NCBI GenBank assembly: GCA_937968015.1
Contig: CALBSO010000074.1
Location: forward strand, 1-44,095
DNA length: 44,095 nucleotides
Direction: 5' to 3'
Source: an uncultured Thermomicrobia bacterium
Lineage (GTDB): Bacteria > Chloroflexota > Chloroflexia > Thermomicrobiales > JALYUS01
Below, piece after piece: positions 16,022 to 24,400 of the stretch. Position 1 is the first letter of the stretch, and each line of letters begins with the position of its first letter. The notes below the pieces were generated by a model, which saw nothing but the letters and a program-made list of their open reading frames with translations, was not told the origin of the DNA and did no database searches. Both the position numbers and the translations under genes were made by a program.

Positions 16022-16237
16022 ATGACACAGTTACCAACCACGGAGGCCGAGGTGCGGTATGTGGAGCACCAGCGGCGGGTCGCATGGGTCAATGAACATG
16101 CCTGGAAGTACGAGACGATCACACGGCGATCACTGCGTGTGCCGCTGGCGAAGGCGCTGTTGGCGCTGGCCCGGCGGATCGCGCCGCCTACCATCAATGC
16201 GGGACGAACGGCGAATTCGGCAACGACTCTCACATAG
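16022..16237 (+). CDS. small hypothetical protein (71 aa)
   Basis: Two adjacent ATGs (16019 and 16022) follow AAAGGAGAG; the second gives 7-base spacing from GGAG and is chosen. The product starts MTQLPTTEAEVRYVEHQRRVAWVNEHAW. It is charged and probably helical, with a short amphipathic stretch (LRVPLAKALLALARRI) and a Ser/Thr-rich tail. There is no signal peptide or cysteine motif. A long hairpin follows at 16270. The strong ribosome-binding site and proper downstream terminator argue that it is expressed. Family not recognised. Confidence 0.5.
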   Translation: MTQLPTTEAEVRYVEHQRRVAWVNEHAWKYETITRRSLRVPLAKALLALARRIAPPTINAGRTANSATTLT

Positions 16238-16269
16238 TATCGGTGCGAGCAACTGACGGTCGGGCGATC

Positions 16270-16313
16270 AACAAGGGGAGGGAGCGTGTAACAACTCGCT
16301 TCCTCCCCTTGTT
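16270..16313. terminator. 17-bp bidirectional hairpin between convergent genes
   Basis: 16270-16286 pairs with 16297-16313 over 17 positions (one G-T wobble) around a 10-base loop. It sits between the plus-strand small gene and the minus-strand peptidase, whose ends converge on it. Confidence 0.75.
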
Positions 16314-16328
16314 CGTCACATCGTCGGG

Positions 16329-17462
16329 TCAGCCGATTACCTGCAAGTCGCGGCCAAGGTCGCCGAGACCTTCCGCGCCGTGCGGCGTGATGGCGATGGT
16401 GTCCTCGATCTTGACGTGGCCAACGTCCGGATGGAGGAACTCGGTTTCGAGCGAGAGGATGTGACCGCTCTGGAGTGTCCGGCCCGCCTGCTCGGGCCGG
16501 TTAATCATCGGCTGCTCGTGCGAGACCATGCCGATGCCGTGCGCGACGATCCGGCCGATTTTCGCGTGGCTACTCGATTGCAGCGCGTCCTGTGCGGCGG
16601 CGTTGACATCGCCGTAGGTCATCCCGGCGCGCAGTTGACGGCGGACGACGCCCTGAATCTCCAGACAGGCGTCGGTCAGTTCACGCCCCAACGGGGGCGG
16701 CTCGCCGAGCGTGCCCATCCGGCAGATGTCCGCAAGGTAATCCTGCTCCTCGCCGCCGCAATCGAGATGAAGCATCCGCCCGCCCTCCCAGCGTGTTTCG
16801 GAGGGGGCACGCAGATAACCGGGCCCGGCATTCGTGAAGGCCCAGAGGAAGGTGACGCCGTGCGCGCTCATCTCTCGCTCGATTGTCGCGGCCAGTTCGC
16901 GCGTCGGCACGCCGTCGTACCCGGCGCGGAATCCGGCCTGAATCGCGGTAGCGACGCGGTCCGAGACGTCACGCAGGATGGTGATCTCGGCGTCCGTCTT
17001 GATCGCGCGGAGTTCGTGCAAGAGGTCCGTCGCGTCCACGAAGGTCGCTCCCGGCAGTCCGGTTTGTAGCGCCATCAGTGTGCTGGCGGGGAGGAAGGGC
17101 ATCTCGACCCCGATGATGCCCCCCGCGCCGTGTGACTTCGCCATTGTCGCGGCTGCCGTTGCGGAGGAGAAAGCGTCTCCGGCATCGAGGTTCCGCTGGT
17201 CAATCCAGAGGGGCAGCACATCCAGCCCCATCTTCTCGCCCGGCGCACCGATATAGAGGGCGTCCGTCACATGCCCGTGCCCGCGCGGCACACCGACGAA
17301 GGCGAGATACTGACTGGAGCCCATCCGCTGGCCGCGCTCGTGAAAGTGATAAACGTAGCCACCGGTGAGATAACGGACATTGTGGCGCGTGCTGGCAAGT
17401 AGCAGGTCCATGCCCGCCTCGTCCATCAAATGTGCGAGTTTCGCGCGGTCGAATGGGGCCAT
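16329..17462 (-). CDS. M24-family metallopeptidase (Xaa-Pro aminopeptidase/creatinase fold)
   Basis: 377 residues. An N-terminal creatinase-like domain (about 1-150; LLLASTRHNVRYLTGG) is followed by the pita-bread catalytic domain. All five metal ligands are visible: D234, D245, H308 (in AHGIGM), E339 and E353. The set supports an active dinuclear enzyme rather than a creatinase-type non-metal relative. M24 enzymes remove N-terminal residues before proline; some relatives hydrolyse other amide bonds. The start ATG at 17462 has GGGAGGAG 4 bases upstream, and a TTGACA-containing promoter lies 59 bases upstream. Confidence 0.88.
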   Translation of the reverse strand: MAPFDRAKLAHLMDEAGMDLLLASTRHNVRYLTGGYVYHFHERGQRMGSSQYLAFVGVPRGHGHVTDALYIGAPGEKMGLDVLPLWIDQRNLDAGDAFSSATAAATMAKSHGAGGIIGVEMPFLPASTLMALQTGLPGATFVDATDLLHELRAIKTDAEITILRDVSDRVATAIQAGFRAGYDGVPTRELAATIEREMSAHGVTFLWAFTNAGPGYLRAPSETRWEGGRMLHLDCGGEEQDYLADICRMGTLGEPPPLGRELTDACLEIQGVVRRQLRAGMTYGDVNAAAQDALQSSSHAKIGRIVAHGIGMVSHEQPMINRPEQAGRTLQSGHILSLETEFLHPDVGHVKIEDTIAITPHGAEGLGDLGRDLQVIG

Positions 17463-17520
17463 GATTCTCCTCCCGGTCTCTTAGCGATATGCAAAGCGGG
17501 GAACGGCGTGCATCTACCCG

Positions 17521-17550
17521 GTAGTACCGCATGGCGCGCGTGACTGTCAA
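17521..17550 (-). promoter_or_regulatory. candidate sigma-70-type promoter of the M24 peptidase gene
   Basis: On the minus strand a perfect TTGACA (17550-17545) is followed after 18 bases by TACTAC (17526-17521). It lies 59 bases ahead of the start codon, in otherwise empty sequence between the Clp-N gene and the peptidase. Confidence 0.45.
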
Positions 17551-17619
17551 GGTCAGGGCTTCCGCGCGTTCTCGGCGGGCGCCGGCAAATCGAGAAGGGA
17601 CGATGCGATGGCGACGACA

Positions 17620-18273
17620 TCACGCTGGAGGAGGGGCCGGGGATGAGGACATCTCCGCATCGCCTCCGTCAGTGAACCAGGCGCGCCGAATCGCTTCACG
17701 GATGAGATCGTCGAGATTGCGATGGTGCTGTACGCCAATCTCGGCCAGTTTCTTCCATTCCTCGAACGGCAGCCGGAGCGTGTACTCCATCATCGTCGCT
17801 GGGTTCGGTACTGCTTCCTGGGGCGAAGCGGACGGTGATACAGCCTGCATCACCTGCTGACGCACCTTCTCCAGGCTCACTCCCAGGCTCTCCAACACCC
17901 CTGCCGCGACTCCCTGGCCTTCTCGCACGAGCCCCAACAGCAGGTGCTCCGTGCCGATGTACTGGCTCTTCAGCCGCCGCGCCTCATCCATCGCCAACTC
18001 GATCACCTTCTTGGTGCGCGGGGTGAGGCTAGGATCACCGACAACCAACCCATCCCCCCGTCCGATGATGAACTCAACGGCGGAGCGCACTTTGGGCAGT
18101 TGGACACCGAGATTGGCGAGCACGCGGGCGGCGATGCCGTCTCCCTCGCGGACCAGACCAAGCAGCAGATGCTCGGTACCGATGTAGTTATGATTGAACC
18201 GCTGCGCTTCTTCCTGTGCCAGAGAAAAGACTTTGCGCGCCCGTTCGGTGAATTTCTCGAACTTGTCTGCCAT
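17620..18273 (-). CDS. Clp N-terminal repeat protein with C-terminal ribbon-helix-helix-like domain
   Basis: 217 residues from the ATG at 18273 (MADKFEKFTERARKVF). The first 145 residues are two Clp_N repeats, very close to ClpC (YIGTEHLLLGLVREG occurs in both, at 30-44 and 105-119). No AAA+ ATPase domain follows. Instead, after a Ser/Pro linker, residues 163-200 (YTLRLPFEEWKKLAEIG, then LDDLIREAIRRAWF) have the strand-helix-helix pattern of Arc/CopG proteins, ending in a Pro-rich tail. Clp_N domains bind substrates and adaptors, so the protein may be an adaptor, decoy or DNA-linked regulator of the ClpCP protease. That role is inference. It is not a frameshifted clpC, as the frame ends cleanly with a unique tail. 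Confidence 0.75.
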   Translation of the reverse strand: MADKFEKFTERARKVFSLAQEEAQRFNHNYIGTEHLLLGLVREGDGIAARVLANLGVQLPKVRSAVEFIIGRGDGLVVGDPSLTPRTKKVIELAMDEARRLKSQYIGTEHLLLGLVREGQGVAAGVLESLGVSLEKVRQQVMQAVSPSASPQEAVPNPATMMEYTLRLPFEEWKKLAEIGVQHHRNLDDLIREAIRRAWFTDGGDAEMSSSPAPPPA

Positions 18274-18367
18274 TGCGTGCCCCCGATACCGTGTGGTGAT
18301 TGGCGTCCGCACAGTATAGCGCGGAATGGTATCGGGAAGATGGATCGGGGAGACGAGCGAGAGGCAA

Positions 18368-18520
18368 TTATCGGCGTTTCGCGCGACGCCAGAGAAGGAA
18401 GGCGAGTCCCGTGCTTGCGGTGGCGCAGAGCGAGAGCATGCAGCCGCAGGGAACGATGCAGCAGAAACCGCCGCGCCCGGTGGGAACGATGATCGCGTTC
18501 GTGGTCGCTGGTGTCTGCAT
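18368..18520 (-). CDS. possible small Cys-rich single-helix membrane protein (50 aa)
   Basis: From ATG 18520 (MQTPATTNAIIVPTGRGG) a hydrophobic segment FCCIVPCGCMLSLCATASTG then AFLLW is followed by a basic tail (RRAKRR), as in N-out/C-in one-pass proteins. It has five cysteines within the helix. A weak GGGAG lies 3 bases before the start, which is too close to be ideal. No homologue is recognised and the ORF could be chance. It lies between a gene remnant and the Clp-N gene on the same strand. Confidence 0.3.
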   Translation of the reverse strand: MQTPATTNAIIVPTGRGGFCCIVPCGCMLSLCATASTGLAFLLWRRAKRR

Positions 18521-18666
18521 TGATGCTCCCATGCGCCGGATCGGTTGCCGTTGGGCGGGTCGGTGCATGATTGGTGCCAGTCGCGCGATCCCGCTGTGCG
18601 ACGCTGAATCCGCGGATGCGCGATGCAGGAAGGAATGGCGCTGGCGATGGGATGAGGATGCGACGG

Positions 18667-18813
18667 TCAGACGGCGAGGTCCCGCCGTTTGAAGAGGGCG
18701 AGCGCGCCGAACCAGAACCCGAGTACTACCACGCTCATCGTTGCCGCCGCGAGCCGCTCCATCCGGATGGAATCGGGTGGATTCCCTGCCTTTCCCAACC
18801 TTGCGTTTTCCGG
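18667..18813 (-). pseudogene. C-terminal remnant of an ABC-2-type permease
   Basis: The minus frame ending at 18667 reads NPPDSIRMERLAAATMSVVV and then LGFWFGALALFKRRDLAV-stop. A final membrane helix capped by FKRRDL is the usual C-terminus of ABC-2 type transporter permeases. The frame is closed by a stop at 18814-18816, where the promoter region of the next gene begins, so only the last 40 or so codons survive. A 31-codon ORF from 18762 could still be translated, but a remnant left by deletion is more likely. Homology is judged by eye. Confidence 0.4.
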
Positions 18814-18871
18814 CTACACTGCGTGAGAGACAACTGACGGGATGCGCGATGGCAGATGAGGAGGACGGAGC

Positions 18872-19810
18872 ATGGCGAAGACGATAGCGGTCATCGGATT
18901 AGGGGCGCTTGGGGAGCCGATTGCGGCGACGCTCATCAAGGCGGGATTCACGACCCTCGTCGTGCCGCACCATAGCCGCGTCTCGGCGGAACGGCTCGCG
19001 TCGCAGGGCGGAAAGATCGTGGACACGCCGAAAGAGGCGGCGGCGCAGTCGGATTACATCCTGACATGTGTGCCGGACGGGCCGGAACTGACCGAGACCG
19101 CGCTCGGCGCGAATGGGATCATCGCGGGCGCGAAGGCGGGCGCGGTCGTCATTGATATGAGCACCGTCTCGCCGACGTACACGCGCGAGGTCGCGACGAA
19201 ACTGGCGGAGAAGGGCGTCGGGATGGTGGACGCGCCCGTTTCCGGTGGCCCGCCCCGCGCCGCGACGGGCGAACTGACGATCATGGTCGGCGGTGACAAG
19301 GAGACGGTCGCGAAGGCGAAGCCGGTACTCGACGCGCTCGGCTCCGGTGGCAAGACCGTCACGCACGTCGGGCCGATTGGTGCGGGCGAGATGGTCAAAC
19401 TGGCGAACCAGTACATCATCAGCGCGATCATGATTGCCAACGCCGAGGCGCTGACCCTCGCCGTCAAAGGCGGCGTGGACGCGCAGACCGTTAAAGGAGT
19501 GCTCTCCACCGCGACGGCGGGGAATTATCTGCTGAACAACTGGATTGACCGCACGATCTTCAAGGACGAGTACACGCCAGGTTTCTCGATGAAACTGCTC
19601 CGCAAGGACCTCAACGCCGCCCTGAACGCGGCGAAGGACCTCGGCGTGCCGACGGAGATTGGCTCCCGCGCGATTGAGTTGTACGATCGTGGCCTTGCGG
19701 CAGGCATGGCTGCGGACGACTACAGCGGGGTCAGCCGCTTCGCGCAGGATGCCGCGAATATCACGATCGCCACCGGCAAGCCGCGCAAGGGCGGGGAGGG
19801 CGCCAAGTGA
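18872..19810 (+). CDS. NAD(P)-dependent oxidoreductase, 3-hydroxyisobutyrate dehydrogenase family
   Basis: 312 residues. The N-terminal Rossmann motif is GLGALG (9-14). The substrate-binding stretch DAPVSGGPPRAATGEL lies near residue 120, and the catalytic lysine is K176 in GAGEMVKLANQ, followed by the all-helical C-terminal domain (FSMKLLRKDL). Family members reduce or oxidise beta-hydroxy acids such as 3-hydroxyisobutyrate, tartronate semialdehyde or glyoxylate. The start at 18872 has GGAGGACGGAG upstream. It overlaps the following SDR by four bases (GTGA), so both are translated together and may act in one pathway. Confidence 0.88.
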   Translation: MAKTIAVIGLGALGEPIAATLIKAGFTTLVVPHHSRVSAERLASQGGKIVDTPKEAAAQSDYILTCVPDGPELTETALGANGIIAGAKAGAVVIDMSTVSPTYTREVATKLAEKGVGMVDAPVSGGPPRAATGELTIMVGGDKETVAKAKPVLDALGSGGKTVTHVGPIGAGEMVKLANQYIISAIMIANAEALTLAVKGGVDAQTVKGVLSTATAGNYLLNNWIDRTIFKDEYTPGFSMKLLRKDLNAALNAAKDLGVPTEIGSRAIELYDRGLAAGMAADDYSGVSRFAQDAANITIATGKPRKGGEGAK

Positions 19811-20616
19811 GCGCCACACCCGGCACGTATCACGACGGATCGCTCAAGGGGAAATGGGCGCTCGTCCTCGGCGCGTCGAGTGGCTTCGGGGAGGCGAACT
19901 CGCTCGCGCTCGCGCGGGCCGGGGCGAGCATTCTGGGCGTCCACCTCGACCGCCGCCAGACGATGCCGAATGTCGAGCGGATCACGGGCGAAATCGAGGG
20001 GATGGGGCGGCAGGCGCGCTTCTTCAATATCAATGCCGCCGATCCCGAAGCCCGCAAGGAGGTCCTCGACATGGTCGCGGCGGAAATCGGGCCGGGCGGC
20101 GTGCGCGTCGTCCTCCATTCGCTCGCCTTCGGCACCCTGAAGCGGTTCGTCGGTGATGACGTGATCAATCAGAAGCAGATGGACATGACGCTCGACGTGA
20201 TGGCGCACTCGCTCGTCTACTGGGTGCAGGACCTCGTCGCGCGGGGCCTCCTGGGGGAGGGCGGGCGCGTCTGGGCGATGACGTCGGCAGGCGGGCATCG
20301 GGCGTGGCCCTCCTATGGCGCAGTCTCGGCGGCGAAGGCGGCATTGGAGGCGCATATTCGCCAACTCGCCGTCGAACTGGCGACGCAAAAGATCGCCGTC
20401 AACGCAATCCAGGCGGGCGTCACCGATACTCCGGCGCTCCGTAAAATCCCCGGCAACGACGCGCTGATTGACTACGCCGCCCGCGTCAACCCTGGTGGCC
20501 GCCTCACGACGCCGGGCGATGTGGCGAGCGCCATCGTCGCTCTTTCGGGCGCGGGCACGGGCTGGATGACCGGCAACGTCATCCGCGTGGACGGCGGCGA
20601 AGACATCGTGGGGTAG
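19807..20616 (+). CDS. SDR oxidoreductase with enoyl-ACP-reductase-type Y-x6-K motif
   Basis: 269 residues. The Rossmann motif is GASSGFG (G22-G28). The active site is S160, Y170 and K177, so the spacing is Tyr-x6-Lys as in FabI/FabL enoyl-ACP reductases rather than the Tyr-x3-Lys of classical SDRs. The surrounding segment (AVSAAKAALEAHIRQLAVEL) resembles FabL. That points to reduction of an enoyl thioester, but the gene is coupled to a hydroxyacid dehydrogenase rather than to fatty acid genes, so a different substrate is possible. The GTG start overlaps the upstream stop in GTGA. After its stop come heptamer repeats, a palindrome and a C-rich hairpin. Confidence 0.8.
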   Translation: MSATPGTYHDGSLKGKWALVLGASSGFGEANSLALARAGASILGVHLDRRQTMPNVERITGEIEGMGRQARFFNINAADPEARKEVLDMVAAEIGPGGVRVVLHSLAFGTLKRFVGDDVINQKQMDMTLDVMAHSLVYWVQDLVARGLLGEGGRVWAMTSAGGHRAWPSYGAVSAAKAALEAHIRQLAVELATQKIAVNAIQAGVTDTPALRKIPGNDALIDYAARVNPGGRLTTPGDVASAIVALSGAGTGWMTGNVIRVDGGEDIVG

Positions 20617-20688
20617 CAATGAGCAATGAGCAATGAGTGGGACGTGGCGCGCCACGTCCCCATCTCCCCTTCCCTCATGGGGAAGGGG
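20616..20688. repeat. heptamer repeat, 22-bp perfect palindrome and C-rich hairpin
   Basis: Three tandem GCAATGA heptamers (20616-20636) are followed by a perfect 22-base palindrome at 20639-20660 (half-site GGGACGTGGCG). Next comes a hairpin, CCCCTTCCC (20666-20674) with GGGAAGGGG (20680-20688). The palindrome could be an operator or a cruciform; the last hairpin belongs to the dispersed C-rich family. The block separates the two SDR genes. Confidence 0.7.
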
Positions 20689-20705
20689 TTGGGGGGTGTG
20701 GGCGA

Positions 20706-21461
20706 ATGCGTGTTTGTGTCGTGACCGGTGGGGCGAGTGGAATCGGGCACGCAATCGCGGAGCGTTTCCTGCGGGGCGGAGATGCGGTCGTCGTGCTTGA
20801 TACCAACGCGGAGCAGTTGACGGCAGTCACGCCCGCACTCGCGGCGCTCGGCTCCGTCGCGTGCATCAACGGCGATGTCTCCGTGAGTGCCGATCTCGAA
20901 CGGGCGGCGGAAGTGGCGGACACCCTCGGCACGCTCGGCGTCTGGGTGAACAATGCCGCATACAACATCATCGGCGCGATCCATGAGATAGATCGAGAGA
21001 CATACGACCGGGGCATGGCGGTGGATTTCGGCGGCGTCTTCTGGGGCGCCGCCGTCGCCGTGCGTCGGATGCTTCAGCATGGCGGCGGGAATATCATCAA
21101 CATCTCATCGGTGCAGGCGCTCGTCGGGCTGCGGGGCTTCCCGGCGTACGCGGCATGCAAAGGAGCGATTATCTCGCTCACCCGGCAGGTCGCCGCCGAG
21201 TACGCCGGGCGGAATATCCGCTGCAACGCCATCGCGCCGGGCGTGATCGTCACGCCGATGAACGCCAAACTCCTCGCCGAATCGGATGACCCCGAGGCGC
21301 TCAAGCGATCATGGGACATTCTTTGCCCCATCGGCCGCTACGGCAGACCGGAAGACATTGCCGAGACCGCCTGGTTTCTCGCCTCCGAGGGCGCGTCGTT
21401 CATCACCGGCCAGGTCATTCAGGTGGACGGCGGCGCGACGATTGTCGCCCGCGGGCAATAG
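20706..21461 (+). CDS. classical SDR oxidoreductase
   Basis: 251 residues. Cofactor motif TGGASGIG (7-14), NNAA (82-85), active site S134/S135 with Y148 and K152 (YAACK), and a C-terminal GQVIQVDGG typical of FabG-like dehydrogenases. It reduces a carbonyl or oxidises an alcohol with NAD(P); the substrate is unknown. The ATG at 20706 lacks a strong ribosome-binding site (upstream is the GGGGTTGGGGGG arm of a hairpin region). It lies downstream of the other two dehydrogenases and may be part of their operon, though the hairpin block intervenes. It converges on the GH57-TreY gene with a 37-base gap. Confidence 0.85.
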   Translation: MRVCVVTGGASGIGHAIAERFLRGGDAVVVLDTNAEQLTAVTPALAALGSVACINGDVSVSADLERAAEVADTLGTLGVWVNNAAYNIIGAIHEIDRETYDRGMAVDFGGVFWGAAVAVRRMLQHGGGNIINISSVQALVGLRGFPAYAACKGAIISLTRQVAAEYAGRNIRCNAIAPGVIVTPMNAKLLAESDDPEALKRSWDILCPIGRYGRPEDIAETAWFLASEGASFITGQVIQVDGGATIVARGQ

Positions 21462-21498
21462 AGATAGGCGAACTCTGTCTCCCCTGAGCCTCTGTGAT

Positions 21499-24400
21499 TC
21501 AATCTCTTTCCCGCTCCTCCGCGAGGAGGGCGACGGGGAAGTGGGCGCAGAGATCGGCGAGTGGGAGGCCGACCGCGCCGCCGCGTTCGCTGACGGTCAG
21601 TTCTTCGCCAGTGAAGGCGTTGCGGTAACGGCGACCTGCATATGCCGGCGGGAGCGCGAGCCAGGTGTCGCCCCAGATGTCCGCGCCGAGCGGTGGCTGC
21701 TCCTCGCCGCCCGTCAGGCCGACGACGAGGCGGGGCGCGACGACGATTGCCGCTTCGTCGCCATGAGAACGGATGAAGGCGCAAACGTGGCCCGCTTTCG
21801 CACCCTGTGCATCGAGCGGACGATACGCGCCGTTCGTGAACAGGGCTTCGTGTGTGCGGCGGAAGTCCAGCGTGCGAGAGACGACGAAGAGTTTGATTCG
21901 GCCGTCGTTGCTGGTGTCCAGCAACTCATGGGTGAGCGCGACGCTGCCGCAGCCCGGGCAATCGGCGCGCTCGCGGAGATCGGCGAGGATGGCGCGGCGC
22001 CGGTCGTAGTCCACCGGGCGGCGATTATCCGGGTCCACGAGGCTGAAGTCCCAGAGTTCGGTACCCTGATAGATGTCCGGCACGCCGGGTGAAGTTAACT
22101 TCAGGAACTCCTGTGCCAGCGCGTTCCACTGGCCGAAGAAGGCGACGCGGCGCTGCACGGGCGCGAAATCGGCAAGGAAGGCATTCCGTTCGCCCTCCGC
22201 CAACACGGTCCGGACGAACTCCTGGAGCGCGCGGTCGTACGCCTCATTCGGGTTAATCCAACTGGTATGGACTTTCGCTTCCTTCGCCGCCTTCAGCATG
22301 TACGCCGCGATCCGCTCCCGGAACTCGCCGAACGATGCGGGCGTCGGGAAGTCCGTCGGCCACGCGCCGAGCAGCGTCTGGTAAAGGAGATATTCGGCAT
22401 TGCGGTCGGGGAAGCGGTCCCCCGCGATCTCCGTCTTCACGCGGGCGTTCATCCGGCCCCAGCGGTTGAGGGCGGCGCGCCACTCGTCGGGGATTTCGGA
22501 GAGCACATCTATGCGCGCTCGCACGTCCTCGCTCCGTTTCGTGTCATGCGTGGAAGAGGCGAGCATCGTGTGCGGCCAGCGGCGGGCGCGTTCGGCATTC
22601 CGCTGATGGAACTCCGGCACCGAGACGCCGAACTGCACCGGGTGGCCGCCCACTTCGTTGAGCGAGACGAGGCGGTTGTAGACGTAGAACGCAGTATCTT
22701 CAACGCCCTTCGCCATCACCGGCCCGGTGATCTGCTGGAACTTCATCACGAATTCGATCAGCCGCGGGCGGTCCTCCGGGCGGAAATTCTCGATGTTCCG
22801 AAGCAGCAGGGTATCGCGCAGAAAATCGAACAACTGGCCCGCCGTACGTGGATTGCGCCGCTTCGCCTCCGCCACTGCTGCCTCGACGTACTGCGCGTCG
22901 TGTTGCGTCACCGTCGCGGTCGCGTCCGTCGTATAGGTACGGTAGACCGGAAGACAGGCGATCACCTCGCGGATGGCGAAGGTGAGGCTATTCAGCGTGA
23001 AATCGCGGTAGGAGCGGTTCCGTTCGGAGATGCGCTCCAACTGATAGGCGAGCGCGTTGATCTCACTCGCGAGCGAGATGAGCATGATCATCTTCTTCGT
23101 CGCGTTCGTGAGGTTGTTGAACGCCGTCTGGTTGCCGGTGAAGCGGCCGTAAATCTCGTCAATCGCCTTGCGGTTGCGCGCGTCCACGAAGAGGCCATTC
23201 GCCTCATTGAGGAAGTCGTACCCCGTCGTCCCGGCGACCATCCAGTTCTCCGGAAGCGTCTCGCCCTCGGTGAGAATCTTTTCCGCGACAACGTAGAGCG
23301 GCAACTGCGGCGATGCACCGTCGTTTTCGATCTGCGCGTCGAACCAGGCATGCACCGCCTCTTCGAGTTCGCCCACTTCCTCCTCGTCGTGCTCCGGCAT
23401 GCGTGCGCGGACGCAGGCGAGGAGGTACTGCTCCTGCAATTGGCGGAAGTAGTGCGGCGGGTCCCACAAGCCGTCCGGGTGGTCAATGCGCAGACTGGTC
23501 GCCTTTCCCTCCGCAAGCAACCGGAAGACGAGATCATGCGTCGCCCGGAAGACAGGGGGCAACTCGACGCGGATCGCCGCCAGTTGGTTGATATCGAAGA
23601 AGCGGCGATAGTTGATCTCTTCCGCCGCGACGCGCCAGAAGGCGGGGCGATAGGGCTGCACATCGAGCAGATCGTCGAGCATCTCGATGCCCGTCTCATC
23701 CGCCGCGTTGAAGGCATCGAGCGCGGCGGTAATGGCGTCACGAATTTCCGGGCTGGCGTCGGAGAGCGCGGCGATGCGCCGTTTGATCACCTCTTTTTCG
23801 CGGTGTCGCTCCGCCATCTTCTCGGCGTCGGTCTCGTCCGTCGTGGGGAGATAGCCAAGCGCGGTGAGGATACTTTCCATCTCGAGCACATGCGCGTTCT
23901 CCGTGCCCAACCGTGCAATCAGCGCGTCGAGGCGGTAGCCGAGAATGCGGTCGTAGGTGTGCGGCGCGATAGGCAGCACGGTATCCCAGTAGTGGAGGAA
24001 GAACGCGCCGCTCTCGTACGAGAGCCGCAACTGACCGCTTTCAAGCGCGCCGCCGTACTGGTCGCCGAGGATCGGCAGCAGCACCTTGTTCGCCAGTTCG
24101 CGCTTGACCGGGTGCCAATTAATGTCGAAGGTCGTCGCGTAGAGCGAACTGGGGCCATTCTCCAGCACGTCCATCCACCAGCCGTTACCGGGATCGGCGA
24201 TGCCCATGTGATTCGGCACCATATCGAAGACGAGGCCGATCCCGCGCTCCCGTAGCGCGTCGGCAAAGGAGTCAAACTCCTCCCGCGTGCCGATTTCGGG
24301 GTTCAACTGGCTATGGTCGCAGATGTCATAGCCGTGATCGCTGCCCTTGCATGCTTTGAGAAGCGGCGAGGCATAGGCATCGCTGATGCCGAGGTCGGCG

